Positions 43,641 to 51,624 of a stretch of 64,000 nucleotides of DNA are shown in pieces (the first letter of the stretch is position 1; every line of letters begins with the position of its first letter). The notes beneath the pieces were generated by a model. It ran no database searches. It was not told where the DNA came from and saw nothing but the letters and a program-made list of their open reading frames with translations. The stretch is from Frankia sp. AgB1.9 (GTDB taxonomy: Bacteria > Actinomycetota > Actinomycetes > Frankiales > Frankiaceae), in NCBI RefSeq assembly GCF_016786355.1, contig NZ_JADWYX010000009.1, forward strand, positions 57,950 through 121,949, in the 5' to 3' direction. Position numbers and translations under genes: made by a program.

Positions 43641-43679
43641 GGTACTTTAGTGGAGCGAAACGTACCGTCTAACGTACCG
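43641..43679 (-). promoter_or_regulatory. Promoter and repeat sites of the ligase operon
   Basis: The 9-bp sequence AACGTACCG occurs twice, at 43659-43667 and 43671-43679, and GGTAC at 43641 pairs with GTACC at 43662. A minus-strand promoter TTAGAC (43667-43672), 17 bp, TAAAGT (43644-43649) overlaps these repeats. The motif differs from the window-wide operator and is probably the site of the adjacent TetR protein. Confidence 0.62.
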
Positions 43680-43731
43680 AGCGGGCAAGTCCAGGCGCCC
43701 GGTCGCCCCGTCCTGGGCCAGACTTGCGGAC

Positions 43732-44358
43732 ATGACGCGACCAGTCGGCTCGACGCCCTCCGCCCCGCTGCGGACGCCGCGGCGGCGCCGCGTCGACACG
43801 GCTCGGCGCGGGGAGCTCCTGGCGCAGATCACCGACATCTTTCTGACGGAGGGCTTCACGTCGGTGTCCGTCGACGACCTCGCCCGCCGGATGCACTGTT
43901 CGAAGTCGACCCTGTATGGGGTCGGCGGCACGAAGGAACAGCTGGTGATCGCGGCGACCAAGCACTTCTTCGGCACCGAGGCCGAGCGCATCGAGCACGC
44001 CGTCGCCGAGCAGGCCGACCCGCGGGTGAAGATCACCACCTACCTGCAGGGCGTGGCTCACGCCATGCGCCGCAACTCGCCGGCCTTCTACGCCGACATG
44101 GTCACCTACGGCCCGACCGCGGAGATCTACCGGCGCAACACCGCCAAGGCGGCCGAGCGCATTCAGGAAATGATCGACGACGGCGTCCGCGCCGGTGTCT
44201 TCCGTGCCACCAACGGTGTCTTCGCCGCGCAGGTCGTCGGCCTCGCGATCGAGGCCGTCCAGTCCGGTGCGTTGCTCGAACGCACCGGACTGTCCGCCGC
44301 CGAATCCTTCGCCGAGCTCGCCGATCTCCTCTTCAACGGACTTCGCCACGCGGGCTGA
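43732..44358 (+). CDS. TetR-family regulator, likely repressor of the ligase operon
   Basis: 208-residue TetR protein. The helix-turn-helix is FTSVSVDDLARRMHCSKSTLY (about 43-63), followed by GVGGTKEQLVIAATKHFF. The C-terminal domain ends AELADLLFNGLRHAG. It starts at ATG 43732, 107 bp from the divergent ligase gene, in the classic arrangement of a local repressor; the repeats at 43659-43679 are its probable operator. CoA-ester ligands are common for such regulators next to ligases, which is inference here. Confidence 0.92.
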   Translation: MTRPVGSTPSAPLRTPRRRRVDTARRGELLAQITDIFLTEGFTSVSVDDLARRMHCSKSTLYGVGGTKEQLVIAATKHFFGTEAERIEHAVAEQADPRVKITTYLQGVAHAMRRNSPAFYADMVTYGPTAEIYRRNTAKAAERIQEMIDDGVRAGVFRATNGVFAAQVVGLAIEAVQSGALLERTGLSAAESFAELADLLFNGLRHAG

Positions 44359-44380
44359 GGAGGTCGCCAGGCCCACGGCA

Positions 44381-44413
44381 AAAGGGGAGCCCTCGACCTG
44401 AGGGCTCCCCTTT
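44381..44413. terminator. Perfect bidirectional terminator
   Basis: 13-bp perfect stem AAAGGGGAGCCCT / AGGGCTCCCCTTT with a 7-nt loop, ending in TTT on both strands. It lies between the convergent TetR and binding-lipoprotein genes. Confidence 0.88.
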
Positions 44414-44423
44414 CGGGCGACCG

Positions 44424-45692
44424 TCAGGACGCTCGTTGGATCTTCTGGTCCGTCAGGGTGCCGCAGATCGGCAGAGCGCCCTGCACCGGCTTGAACGCGC
44501 TGCCCTCATACTTGGTCACGAACAGGCACTCGCCCGTCGTGATCTTCTTCTGGTTGATGTCGTACGTCTTGCCCGGACCGAACAGACCCAGCCCGTCCCA
44601 GTCATGGATGCCCCGCAGCGCGGTCAACAGCGACGCCGACGTCGGGCTGGAACCGGCGGCCTTCAACGCCCGGACCAGCAGGCCCATGGTGACGTATCCG
44701 TCGTACTGCGCGAACGTCGGCTCGCCCGTGACGCCCGCGGACTTCAGGTCGCTCTCGAACTGCTTCGTCGCGGCCGTCTGCATCTCCACCGGCTCGAAAC
44801 CAAGCGAGAAATACGCGCCCTGGGCGATCTGCGACGCACCCGGACCCGCCTGGGCCAGGTCGCCTCCGTAGCCCGTCGCCAGCAGGGCACCCTTCAGCGT
44901 GACGCCCTGGTCCTTCAGGGACTTCAACATCACGAATGACGTGTTCGCGTCCACCGCACCGAAGAACCCGTCGATACCAGCGTTCTTCATCGCCAGCACG
45001 GGCGGCCCCACGTCGGTCGTACCGAACGGCAGCTGCACGTTCTGGTAGCCGACCTTGATCCCAGCGAGCCTGCCCGAAGCGGCGGCCTCGTTCGCGGCCG
45101 CCTGCGATCCCGGCGCGACGGAGTAGGCGAGCGCGGCCAGATTGGTAACCCCGACCTTCTTGAATATCTGGCCGATGGTGGTCGTGACCTCGTCGTCCAA
45201 GCTGGGTCCGGTGATCGAGAACATGTTCGGCGAGGTGAACCACTCCCGGCCGTCCTCGGCGAACCCGATCACCGGAACGTTGTGCTGGGTGAGGTACGGC
45301 GCGGCCGCGAAGAACAACGCGGAGTGGGCCAGAACGGCGGTGACATGGTCCTGGGTGACCAGCTTCTGCGCCATGGACAGCACGGTCGCCGGGTTCGTCG
45401 CCGTGTCCGCCACGATGTATTTGATCGTGTAACCCTCGCGCGACGCGTAGAACGTGCCCGCCTTGAACCCGTCGAGACTCGACTTGTTCCCGGAGGCGGC
45501 CGCACCTGTGACGTCGGCCAACACGCCGACCGTGACGGTCGTCTTCGGCGCCGACCCGCCAGACGCACTCGCGCCGGCGCCGCCCTGCGGGGCGGACGAC
45601 CCGCCACAGGCGACCGCCCCGACCAGCGTGGCGACAACCGAGGTCGCCAACAGTCCGAGCCGCTTCCGTTTCCCTGGCCTAAATAAGCCCAT
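44424..45692 (-). CDS. Solute-binding lipoprotein, LivJ-like (twin of gene at 33122)
   Basis: 422-residue binding lipoprotein with lipobox GAVAC (Cys29) and the same mature domain as the protein at 33122: VTVGVLADVTGAAASGNKSSLD, AHSALFFAAAPYL, and the identical C-terminal GTLTDQKIQRAS. The two genes are also very similar in DNA over their 3' ends, pointing to recent duplication or gene conversion. Differences cluster in the linker and a few loop residues. GGAGAAG precedes ATG 45692. Its promoter/operator lies about 280 bp upstream, as in the twin. No transporter partner is nearby. Confidence 0.93.
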   Translation of the reverse strand: MGLFRPGKRKRLGLLATSVVATLVGAVACGGSSAPQGGAGASASGGSAPKTTVTVGVLADVTGAAASGNKSSLDGFKAGTFYASREGYTIKYIVADTATNPATVLSMAQKLVTQDHVTAVLAHSALFFAAAPYLTQHNVPVIGFAEDGREWFTSPNMFSITGPSLDDEVTTTIGQIFKKVGVTNLAALAYSVAPGSQAAANEAAASGRLAGIKVGYQNVQLPFGTTDVGPPVLAMKNAGIDGFFGAVDANTSFVMLKSLKDQGVTLKGALLATGYGGDLAQAGPGASQIAQGAYFSLGFEPVEMQTAATKQFESDLKSAGVTGEPTFAQYDGYVTMGLLVRALKAAGSSPTSASLLTALRGIHDWDGLGLFGPGKTYDINQKKITTGECLFVTKYEGSAFKPVQGALPICGTLTDQKIQRAS

Positions 45693-45968
45693 GTCTTCTC
45701 CGATTCTCTGCGCGGCGTTCTCACCGAATGTGTGATGGTTGGACGAACGGATACACGAAGAGCCGCGGCGCGCGGGCAGGGTGGGCGTCCTTATCGGCCA
45801 CCGCCCGGCGTCAGCCCGCGGCAGGGTTTCGGGGAAGAGTGAGCGGCACCGCCTGCCTCGGCAGCGGGCGGCACAGGGCGCGGGGCCCGCGTCACCCGTC
45901 CCCGAACGACAACGGCGCGCCCACGCACGTCGACCGCACCAAAAGTCCTGTAGTGCCGGTCACAATTT

Positions 45969-46008
45969 CGCTGAACGCATGTATAGCGAGGCCGGCCACC
46001 CATGTCAA
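45969..46008 (-). promoter_or_regulatory. Consensus promoter with embedded operator for binding lipoprotein twin
   Basis: Minus-strand TTGACA (46003-46008), 17 bp, TATACA (45980-45985). The operator at 45969-45988 reads CGCTGAAC-GCAT-GTATAGCG. Both boxes, spacing and operator match the module at 34663-34702. Confidence 0.8.
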
Positions 46009-46117
46009 CCGGCTCGCCCGACCATTTTCGCGGCACGCCCGCGGCCCGCTACGGGTCACGCCGGGCACCCGCCGGGCGCGGCGCACCCGGACGTACGAGG
46101 CTCTGCCAACCGGAATC

Positions 46118-46155
46118 TTGCCCAGCTCACCCGCAGCCTGTACGGTCGTTCAGCA
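46118..46155 (+). promoter_or_regulatory. Promoter/operator upstream of TetR gene
   Basis: TTGCCC (46118-46123), 17 bp, TACGGT (46141-46146). The operator at 46136-46155 reads GCCTGTAC-GGTC-GTTCAGCA. The module is almost identical to that at 29077-29114, but here the start codon is about 190 bp downstream. Confidence 0.68.
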
Positions 46156-46340
46156 CAGGCTCGAAACCGAAGGTATCACCGACGCCGCACTGGTCCTCGC
46201 CTCCGACAGGGCCTCGCTAGCTGACCCGCGTCACCGCCCCCATCGATGTCCGCGCCTTCCGAGGAGGCCACCGTCCACCCACGAGCGACGGCCGCCGCTC
46301 GATCACCAGGTCCGCGTCACCTGGAAGAAGGAACGCACCG

Positions 46341-46961
46341 ATGGAGCTGACCAACTCGTCCCGCGTCGCAGCCAGCTCGGCCCGCCCACAGGTCGCGAGC
46401 AGCAGGACGCGACTCCTCGACGCGGCTCGCGGTCTCATTGTCGAAAATGGCCTCACCGGTTTCACCGTGCGGGACGTCCTCGGCTGTTCGAGGCTGTCTT
46501 TTCGTGCCTTCTATCAGCATTTTTCCAGCAGAGATGACCTGCTCCTGGCCGTGATGAACGATTCCGTTCAGGCCTGCGCAAGGCAGATCAGAGCCAGCAT
46601 TCTGGACAGCTCCGACCCACTGGACCGGCTCAGGTCGGCAGTTCGCGTTCTGTTCGAGCAGTCGGCGCCGGACGGGCGTGGACGGCCCGGGCTCCTCAGC
46701 CATTTCGCCCCGCTGACGGTTTCATCCCATCCAGGCGGCGGCCAGGGCGCGCTCCGACCGCTTGTTCAGGTCTTCGCCGAAATGATGGCCGACGCGGAGC
46801 GGGCCGGGCAGGTACGCCCCCGGGTGCGGCCTGGCGAGGCGGCCATCGCCGTCCTGCACACCGCCCTGTTCCTCGCCGCCGTCGCCAGCGCGGGGTACGA
46901 CCATCCGCTGACCGCCGCTGAAGTCTGGGACTTCTGTGCCGGCGGGCTCCTTCGCGGGTGA
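46341..46961 (+). CDS. TetR-family regulator
   Basis: 206-residue TetR protein. SSRTRLLDAARGLIVENGLTG precedes the helix-turn-helix FTVRDVLGCSRLSFRAFYQHF (about 43-63) and SSRDDLLLAVMNDSV. The second half is a ligand-binding domain ending VWDFCAGGLLRG. AAGGA at 46328-46332 supports ATG 46341. It is divergent from the lipoprotein twin and upstream of an HSL hydrolase, and has its own family operator, so it may be both member and controller of the regulon. Confidence 0.9.
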   Translation: MELTNSSRVAASSARPQVASSRTRLLDAARGLIVENGLTGFTVRDVLGCSRLSFRAFYQHFSSRDDLLLAVMNDSVQACARQIRASILDSSDPLDRLRSAVRVLFEQSAPDGRGRPGLLSHFAPLTVSSHPGGGQGALRPLVQVFAEMMADAERAGQVRPRVRPGEAAIAVLHTALFLAAVASAGYDHPLTAAEVWDFCAGGLLRG

Positions 46962-46989
46962 TCGCGCCGTGCTAAACATATGGTCAGCA
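46951..46989 (+). promoter_or_regulatory. Promoter/operator for HSL hydrolase copy 4
   Basis: The operator at 46970-46989 reads TGCTAAAC-ATAT-GGTCAGCA and contains TAAACA (46973-46978) as a -10 box. The -35 candidate TTCGCG at 46951 is weak, with a 16-bp gap. ATG 47107 is about 120 bp downstream. Confidence 0.58.
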
Positions 46990-47106
46990 TCACCAGCCAC
47001 CGTTCGACCGACAGCCGAGACGACGCGGAACCGAAGCCGCACCAACCCGCCAGCGAGCGGTAGGGGCGACTGCTGACCGAGGCCGCGGCGCGCCGGGGAG
47101 GATGCC

Positions 47107-48087
47107 ATGAGCGAGAACGATTCTCGGCCCGCTTTACGGGTGCCCGCGCGCGAGATCCCGGTTCCCACCTCGATCAGCCCGCAGGCGCAGGCGGTGCTGG
47201 CGCGGGGCGTGATCGGCGGGACGCCACAGCCACCGCCCGACGACCTCGACGCCTGGCGGGCGGTGATCGCCCAGACCAGTGAGCTGGTGCGTGGCCTGCT
47301 GACCCAGGGACCACTCCCGAACGCGGACGTCGAGGACACCGAGATCGCCGGCGTCCGCACCTTCACCATCACCCCGCACAGCGCCGGAGCCGCGGACAGG
47401 CGGATCTACCTCGACATCCACGGCGGCGCGCTCGTCGGCGGCGGGGACGAGCTGTGCAGGGTCACCGGCATCGCGGCGGCCAACCGCTTCGGTATCCGGG
47501 TCTGGGCGCCGGACTACCGGATGCCCCCGGACCATCCCTACCCCACGCCACTCGACGACTGCCTCGCCGTCTACCGGCAGGCAATCGCGTCCTACGGCCC
47601 GGAGAACGTCGTGGTCGGCGGCGGCTCGGCCGGAGGCAACCTCGCCGCCGCGCTCATCCTGCGGGCCCGCGACGAAGGTCTGCCACTGCCCGCCGCCGCG
47701 GTGCTCATCAGCCCAGAAGCCGACCTCACCGAGTCCGGCGACACCTTTCACACGATGCTCGGAATCGACACCGTCGGCGGCGGCCAAAGCCTCATGAACG
47801 CCAACCTGCTCTACGCAGGCGGCCACGACCTCGCCCACCCCTACCTGTCGCCCCTGTTCGGCGACTTCACCAAGGGCTTTCCCCCAACCCTGCTCACCAG
47901 CGGCACGCGAGACTTCTTCCTGTCCAACACCGTCCGCATGCACCGTGCACTGCGCGCGGCCGGCGTCGACGCCCAGCTACACGTCCTGGAGGCGTGCCCG
48001 CACGGCGGCTTCATGGTCGACACACCCGAACAGAGCGAGCTCGACGCGGACATCCGCCAGTTCATCGACCAGCGGCTGAGCGGCTGA
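47107..48087 (+). CDS. Alpha/beta hydrolase, HSL type (copy 4 of 4)
   Basis: 326-residue hydrolase of the hormone-sensitive-lipase family. Nucleophile in VGGGSAGGNLAAAL, acid in GTRDFFLSN, and His in ACPHGGF. The oxyanion motif reads HGGAL instead of HGGGF. The start is certain: GGGGAGGA precedes ATG 47107, and VPAREIPVPTSISPQAQAVLARG matches the paralogue at 4449 (VPARDIPVPTSVSPEAQAVLALG). It is the only rightward copy. An old-yellow-enzyme gene follows 84 bp downstream. Confidence 0.93.
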   Translation: MSENDSRPALRVPAREIPVPTSISPQAQAVLARGVIGGTPQPPPDDLDAWRAVIAQTSELVRGLLTQGPLPNADVEDTEIAGVRTFTITPHSAGAADRRIYLDIHGGALVGGGDELCRVTGIAAANRFGIRVWAPDYRMPPDHPYPTPLDDCLAVYRQAIASYGPENVVVGGGSAGGNLAAALILRARDEGLPLPAAAVLISPEADLTESGDTFHTMLGIDTVGGGQSLMNANLLYAGGHDLAHPYLSPLFGDFTKGFPPTLLTSGTRDFFLSNTVRMHRALRAAGVDAQLHVLEACPHGGFMVDTPEQSELDADIRQFIDQRLSG

Positions 48088-48171
48088 CCGGAGCGCCGGC
48101 TCGCCCCCGCCGCCAGCGGCGACACACCGGCGGGCCGGAACACCAGCCGGGCCGGCCGGATTGAACGCCAT

Positions 48172-49344
48172 GTGACTGTGTCTTCGAGTGCCGCGCCGAC
48201 GAGTGCCGCCACCACCGCGCCCACCCTGAGCAACACGCACCTGCTGGACGGGGCGGACGTGACCCCGCTGTTCACGCCGTTCTCGCTGTCCGGTGTCGAA
48301 CTGGCCAACCGGTTCGTGATGGCGCCGATGACCCGCCAGCACTCCCCGGACGGGGTGCCGGGCGACGACGTCGCCGGCTACTACGCCCGGCGGGCGGCCC
48401 ACGTCGGCCTCGTCGTCACCGAGGGCACCTACGTCGACCACGTCTCCGCCGGCTCCAGCGACCGGGTCCCGCGGTTCTACGGGGAGGACTCGCTGGCCGG
48501 CTGGCGCGGGGTCGTCGACGCGGTGCACGCCGTCGGCGGGCGGATCGTCCCCCAACTGTGGCATCTCGGCGCCGGCCGCGCGGCGGGGGCCCCGCCCCAC
48601 CCGGAGGCGCCCGTGTTCTCGCCGTCGGGGCTGCGTCCAGACGGCACGGTGATCGGCGAGCCGGCGACCACCGCCCAGATCGACGAGGTGGTCGCCTCCT
48701 TCGCGCGCGCCGCGGGCGACGCCCTGCGGGCCGGGTTCGACGGCGTCGAGCTGCACGGAGCGCACGGCTACCTGCTCGACCAGTTCTTCTGGTCGCGGAC
48801 CAACCAGCGCGCCGACGGCTACGGCGGAAGCCTCGCCAACCGGGCCCGGATCGGGGCCGAGGTCGTCGCCGCGGTCCGCGCCGAGGTCGGACCCGACTTC
48901 CCGGTGATCTACCGGTTCTCCCAGTGGAAGGGCGCCGACTTCCACGCGCGGGTCGCGGAGACTCCCGAGGAGCTCGCGGAGCTGCTCACCCCACTCGCGG
49001 CGGCCGGGGCCACCGCGCTGCACGTCTCGACCCGTCGTTACTGGCTGCCGGCATTCGACGGCTCGCCGCGCACGCTGGCCGGCTGGGCGAAGAACCTCAC
49101 CGGCCTGCCCACCATCGCGATCGGCTCGGTCGGCGTGCCGCTCGCCTTCCACGGCGACGACGAGAGCCTCGCGCCGACGCTGAGTCTCGCCCCGCTGCTG
49201 GAGCTGTTCCACCGAGGCGAGTTCGACCTGGTCGCGCTCGCCCGCGTCCTGCTCTCCGACCCCGCCTGGACCACCAAGCTCCGCGAGCGCCGCCTCGCCG
49301 AGATCCAGGCCTACGACGCCGCCGACACCGCGCGCCTGACCTGA
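48172..49344 (+). CDS. NADH:flavin oxidoreductase, old yellow enzyme family
   Basis: 390-residue FMN-dependent TIM-barrel protein. MAPMTRQHSPDG near 55 and the signature ELHGAHGYLLDQFFWSRTNQ near 200 with GYGGSLANRAR identify the family, which reduces activated C=C bonds or nitro groups and includes bacterial enoate reductases. LWHLGAGR near 127 holds substrate-binding His. The start is uncertain: GTG 48172 gives a long Ser/Ala/Thr-rich leader and no clear ribosome site; an internal start is possible. It follows an HSL hydrolase in the same direction. Confidence 0.92.
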   Translation: MTVSSSAAPTSAATTAPTLSNTHLLDGADVTPLFTPFSLSGVELANRFVMAPMTRQHSPDGVPGDDVAGYYARRAAHVGLVVTEGTYVDHVSAGSSDRVPRFYGEDSLAGWRGVVDAVHAVGGRIVPQLWHLGAGRAAGAPPHPEAPVFSPSGLRPDGTVIGEPATTAQIDEVVASFARAAGDALRAGFDGVELHGAHGYLLDQFFWSRTNQRADGYGGSLANRARIGAEVVAAVRAEVGPDFPVIYRFSQWKGADFHARVAETPEELAELLTPLAAAGATALHVSTRRYWLPAFDGSPRTLAGWAKNLTGLPTIAIGSVGVPLAFHGDDESLAPTLSLAPLLELFHRGEFDLVALARVLLSDPAWTTKLRERRLAEIQAYDAADTARLT

Positions 49345-49401
49345 CGACCGGCCGCGCCAAATTGGGTGGCGGCGCGGTTCGGTCTCTGCTCGGGTGGTCA
49401 G

Positions 49402-50082
49402 ATGCGCCAGCGCTACGACGATTTCGCTGACTGGTACGACTCCTACGCGACCCGGGGTGTGGGGCTGCCGTTCGCCCGAGCCGCGGACCGCCTCCTGGCG
49501 AGGCTCCTCGGCCCTGGCGACGGCCGCCTGTGCCTTGACCTGGGCTGCGGCGGCGGCGCGCACGCCCCCGCGCTGACCGGACTGGACTGGCGGCTTCTCG
49601 GCGTCGACGTCTCCGCGCCTCAGCTCGGCGTCGCCCGCCGCAGGGGACTCACCGTGGCCGTCGCCAGCGCCGAGCGGCTCCCGCTCGGCGACCAGTCCGT
49701 CGACGCCGCCACCATGATCATGACGAGTACCGACTTCGACGAACTGGCCCCGGTGTTCGCCGAGGCCCACCGCGTGCTGCGGCCCGGCGGGCGCCTGGTG
49801 GTCGTCGGCGCGCATCCCTGCTTCGGCGGCGTCTTCGTCGAACGCGACGGCCAGGGCACCTGCACCGTCCACCCCGGCTACCGGCGCCACCAGCGCGTCG
49901 AGCACCATCCCCTGCTCGGCGACGGAATCCGCTCCCGCGTCGGGGTCGTCAACGTCCCGCTGCCCACGCTGCTGAACGCGCTGACCGGCGCCGGTCTCGT
50001 ACTGGGCGAGACCGCGGAGGACGACGGCGACGCGCCGATCCCGGAACTGCTCGGACTCGCGGTCACCCGACCAGACCACTAA
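49402..50082 (+). CDS. SAM-dependent methyltransferase (class I)
   Basis: 226-residue class I methyltransferase. The SAM-binding loop LDLGCGGGAHAPAL near 48 (motif I), GVDVSAPQL (motif II), AERLPLGDQSVDAATM (motif III) and VLRPGGRLVVVGAHP (post-motif) are in the usual order. MRQRYDDFADWYDSYA is a typical beginning, so ATG 49402 is preferred over GTG 49366. The acceptor is unknown. It follows the old yellow enzyme in the same direction and converges on a binding-lipoprotein gene. Confidence 0.88.
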   Translation: MRQRYDDFADWYDSYATRGVGLPFARAADRLLARLLGPGDGRLCLDLGCGGGAHAPALTGLDWRLLGVDVSAPQLGVARRRGLTVAVASAERLPLGDQSVDAATMIMTSTDFDELAPVFAEAHRVLRPGGRLVVVGAHPCFGGVFVERDGQGTCTVHPGYRRHQRVEHHPLLGDGIRSRVGVVNVPLPTLLNALTGAGLVLGETAEDDGDAPIPELLGLAVTRPDH

Positions 50083-50144
50083 CGAACCCGACAGCCCCGC
50101 TGGATCCTGACCAAGGCCGGGAGGATCGTTCTCAACCGTCGCGG

Positions 50145-51380
50145 TCAGGAGACGGTTCTGCCCGCGAGGGTCGCTCCGCAGATGGGAGCCGCGCCGTCCA
50201 CGACGTGGAAGGTACTGCCGCGGAACTGGGTGACCCAGATGCAGTTGTCGACGCCGTTGATGGTGTCCTCGCGGTTGTTGACGTCGAGCTTGTGGGTGCC
50301 GTATAGGCCGAGAGCGGTGAAGTCATGGATGTTGGAAAGCGACGCGATGAGCGAGGCTGACGTCGGCTTCGCGCCTGCCTTCTTGAGCCCTTCGACGAGC
50401 AGGCCGACCGAGACATAGCCGTTGTACATCGCGAAGGTGGTGGCTGCGGCGGCGGTTCCCGTGCTGGCGAGGTCGGTCTGGAAGGTCCTGGTCGCGGCGG
50501 TCTGCATCTCGATCGGCTCGGCGTTGACGAGGAAGTAGACGTTCTGGGCGGCGGCGATCGCGCCGGGGCCGGCCTCGAGCAGGTCTCCGCCGTAACCGGT
50601 CGGCAGGAGAGCGACCTTGAGGTTGACGCCCTGCTGGCGCAGACCGGTGATGAGCGCGAAAGCGGTGTCCGGGACTATGGTTCCGGTGAACCCGTCGACG
50701 CCGGCATTCTTCATCGCCAGGACCATGGGTCCGACATCGGTGGTGCCGAGCGGCAGCGTGGCGTTCAGGTAGCCGACGTGCACTCCGGCGGCCTCCGCCG
50801 ACAGCGCTGTGGCCTTGGCGACGTCGGTGGAGGCGGGCAGGCCGGCGTAGCCGATGATGCCGAGATTCGTGACGCCCATCTTCTTGAAGAACTCACCTGA
50901 GGTCGTGGCGACCTTCGTCGTGTGCAGGGCTCCGACGACGGAGAACATGTTCTTCGCAGTGATCCACTCGGGGCCGTCCTCACCAATCCCGACCACCGGG
51001 ACGTTGTGCGCCGTGAGATAGCTGGACGCCAGGAACGTGAGGCTGGACTCCGCGAGCACCGCGGTCACGTGGTCCTGGGTGACGAACTTCTGGGCGACGG
51101 ACAGCACGGTGTTCGGGTTGGTGGCGGTGTCCCCGACGATGTACCTGATGGTGTAACCCTGACGGCTGGCGTAGCGGACGCCTGCCTTGATTCCGGCGAC
51201 GCTGGTCTTGTTCACGGAGGCGGCCGGCCCAGTGATGTCCGCTAAGACGCCGACCGTGACGGTTTGGTTGGATGTGCCGCCTGTGGCGCTCGTGCTCGGC
51301 TTGGACGATCCGCCGCAGGCCGCGGTCACGGCAAGGACGGCGGCGAGCGCCGCCGCCGCGCCGACTCTTCTGCGCATCAT
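50145..51380 (-). CDS. Solute-binding lipoprotein, LivJ-like (third related copy)
   Basis: 411-residue binding lipoprotein. MMRRRVGAAAALAAVLAVTAAC gives a lipobox ending at Cys22. The mature domain, starting TVTVGVLADITGPAASVNKTS, is clearly related to the twins at 33122 and 44424 (LAMKNAGVDGF, LLPTGYGGDL, EPIEMQTAATR) but with a different C-terminal region (NREDTINGVDNCIWVTQFRG). It is the last gene of the leftward P450 array. GAGG precedes the tandem ATGs at 51380 and 51377. Repeat copy D lies just upstream. Confidence 0.92.
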   Translation of the reverse strand: MMRRRVGAAAALAAVLAVTAACGGSSKPSTSATGGTSNQTVTVGVLADITGPAASVNKTSVAGIKAGVRYASRQGYTIRYIVGDTATNPNTVLSVAQKFVTQDHVTAVLAESSLTFLASSYLTAHNVPVVGIGEDGPEWITAKNMFSVVGALHTTKVATTSGEFFKKMGVTNLGIIGYAGLPASTDVAKATALSAEAAGVHVGYLNATLPLGTTDVGPMVLAMKNAGVDGFTGTIVPDTAFALITGLRQQGVNLKVALLPTGYGGDLLEAGPGAIAAAQNVYFLVNAEPIEMQTAATRTFQTDLASTGTAAAATTFAMYNGYVSVGLLVEGLKKAGAKPTSASLIASLSNIHDFTALGLYGTHKLDVNNREDTINGVDNCIWVTQFRGSTFHVVDGAAPICGATLAGRTVS

Positions 51381-51477
51381 TCATCCTCGTTCCATTAGAG
51401 ATCTGGTCGTGGATCGCAGGCAATGGAGGAGCGAAATCAACCCTAGGAGCGCGACCGCCAAGGTCCGCCCGTCGCCT

Positions 51478-51552
51478 TGATCGCCGTCTTGACCCTCTGG
51501 TGGCTATGAAACAAGCCCGGTTACGACCACTGGAGGGCCGAAACGGCGATCA
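51478..51552. repeat. Dispersed palindromic element, copy D
   Basis: 75-bp member: TGATCGCCGTCTTGACCCTC plus TGGTGGCTAT on the left, ACGACCACTGGAGGGCC plus GAAACGGCGATCA on the right. It lies 73 bp past the cupin stop and about 100 bp upstream of the binding-lipoprotein start. Confidence 0.85.
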
Positions 51553-51624
51553 CTGGGACGCCGGAACGGGCGAACCTTGCCGGGGCAGCACTAGGAGCGC
51601 GCGCGAGGAGCCGGAGGTGATTCT

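Larger units (their letters stand above)
45693..46340. other. 648-bp divergent regulatory region
   Basis: The longest gap in the window. It holds the leftward promoter/operator at 45969-46008 and the rightward one at 46118-46155, each with a leader of 190-290 nt. I find no reading frame with coding character and no RNA gene I can name. Confidence 0.6.

Noticed and set aside
4399..46989. Reading the recurring operator as a KstR/KstR2 site
   Set aside because: As I recall them, the KstR core is AAC-N2-GTT and KstR2 uses CAAG/CTTG; here the spacing is AAC-N4-GTT, so a different TetR regulator is more likely.
47977..50079. 700-codon minus-strand frame opposite the old yellow enzyme and methyltransferase
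   Set aside because: Shadow of genes with full motif sets on the plus strand.
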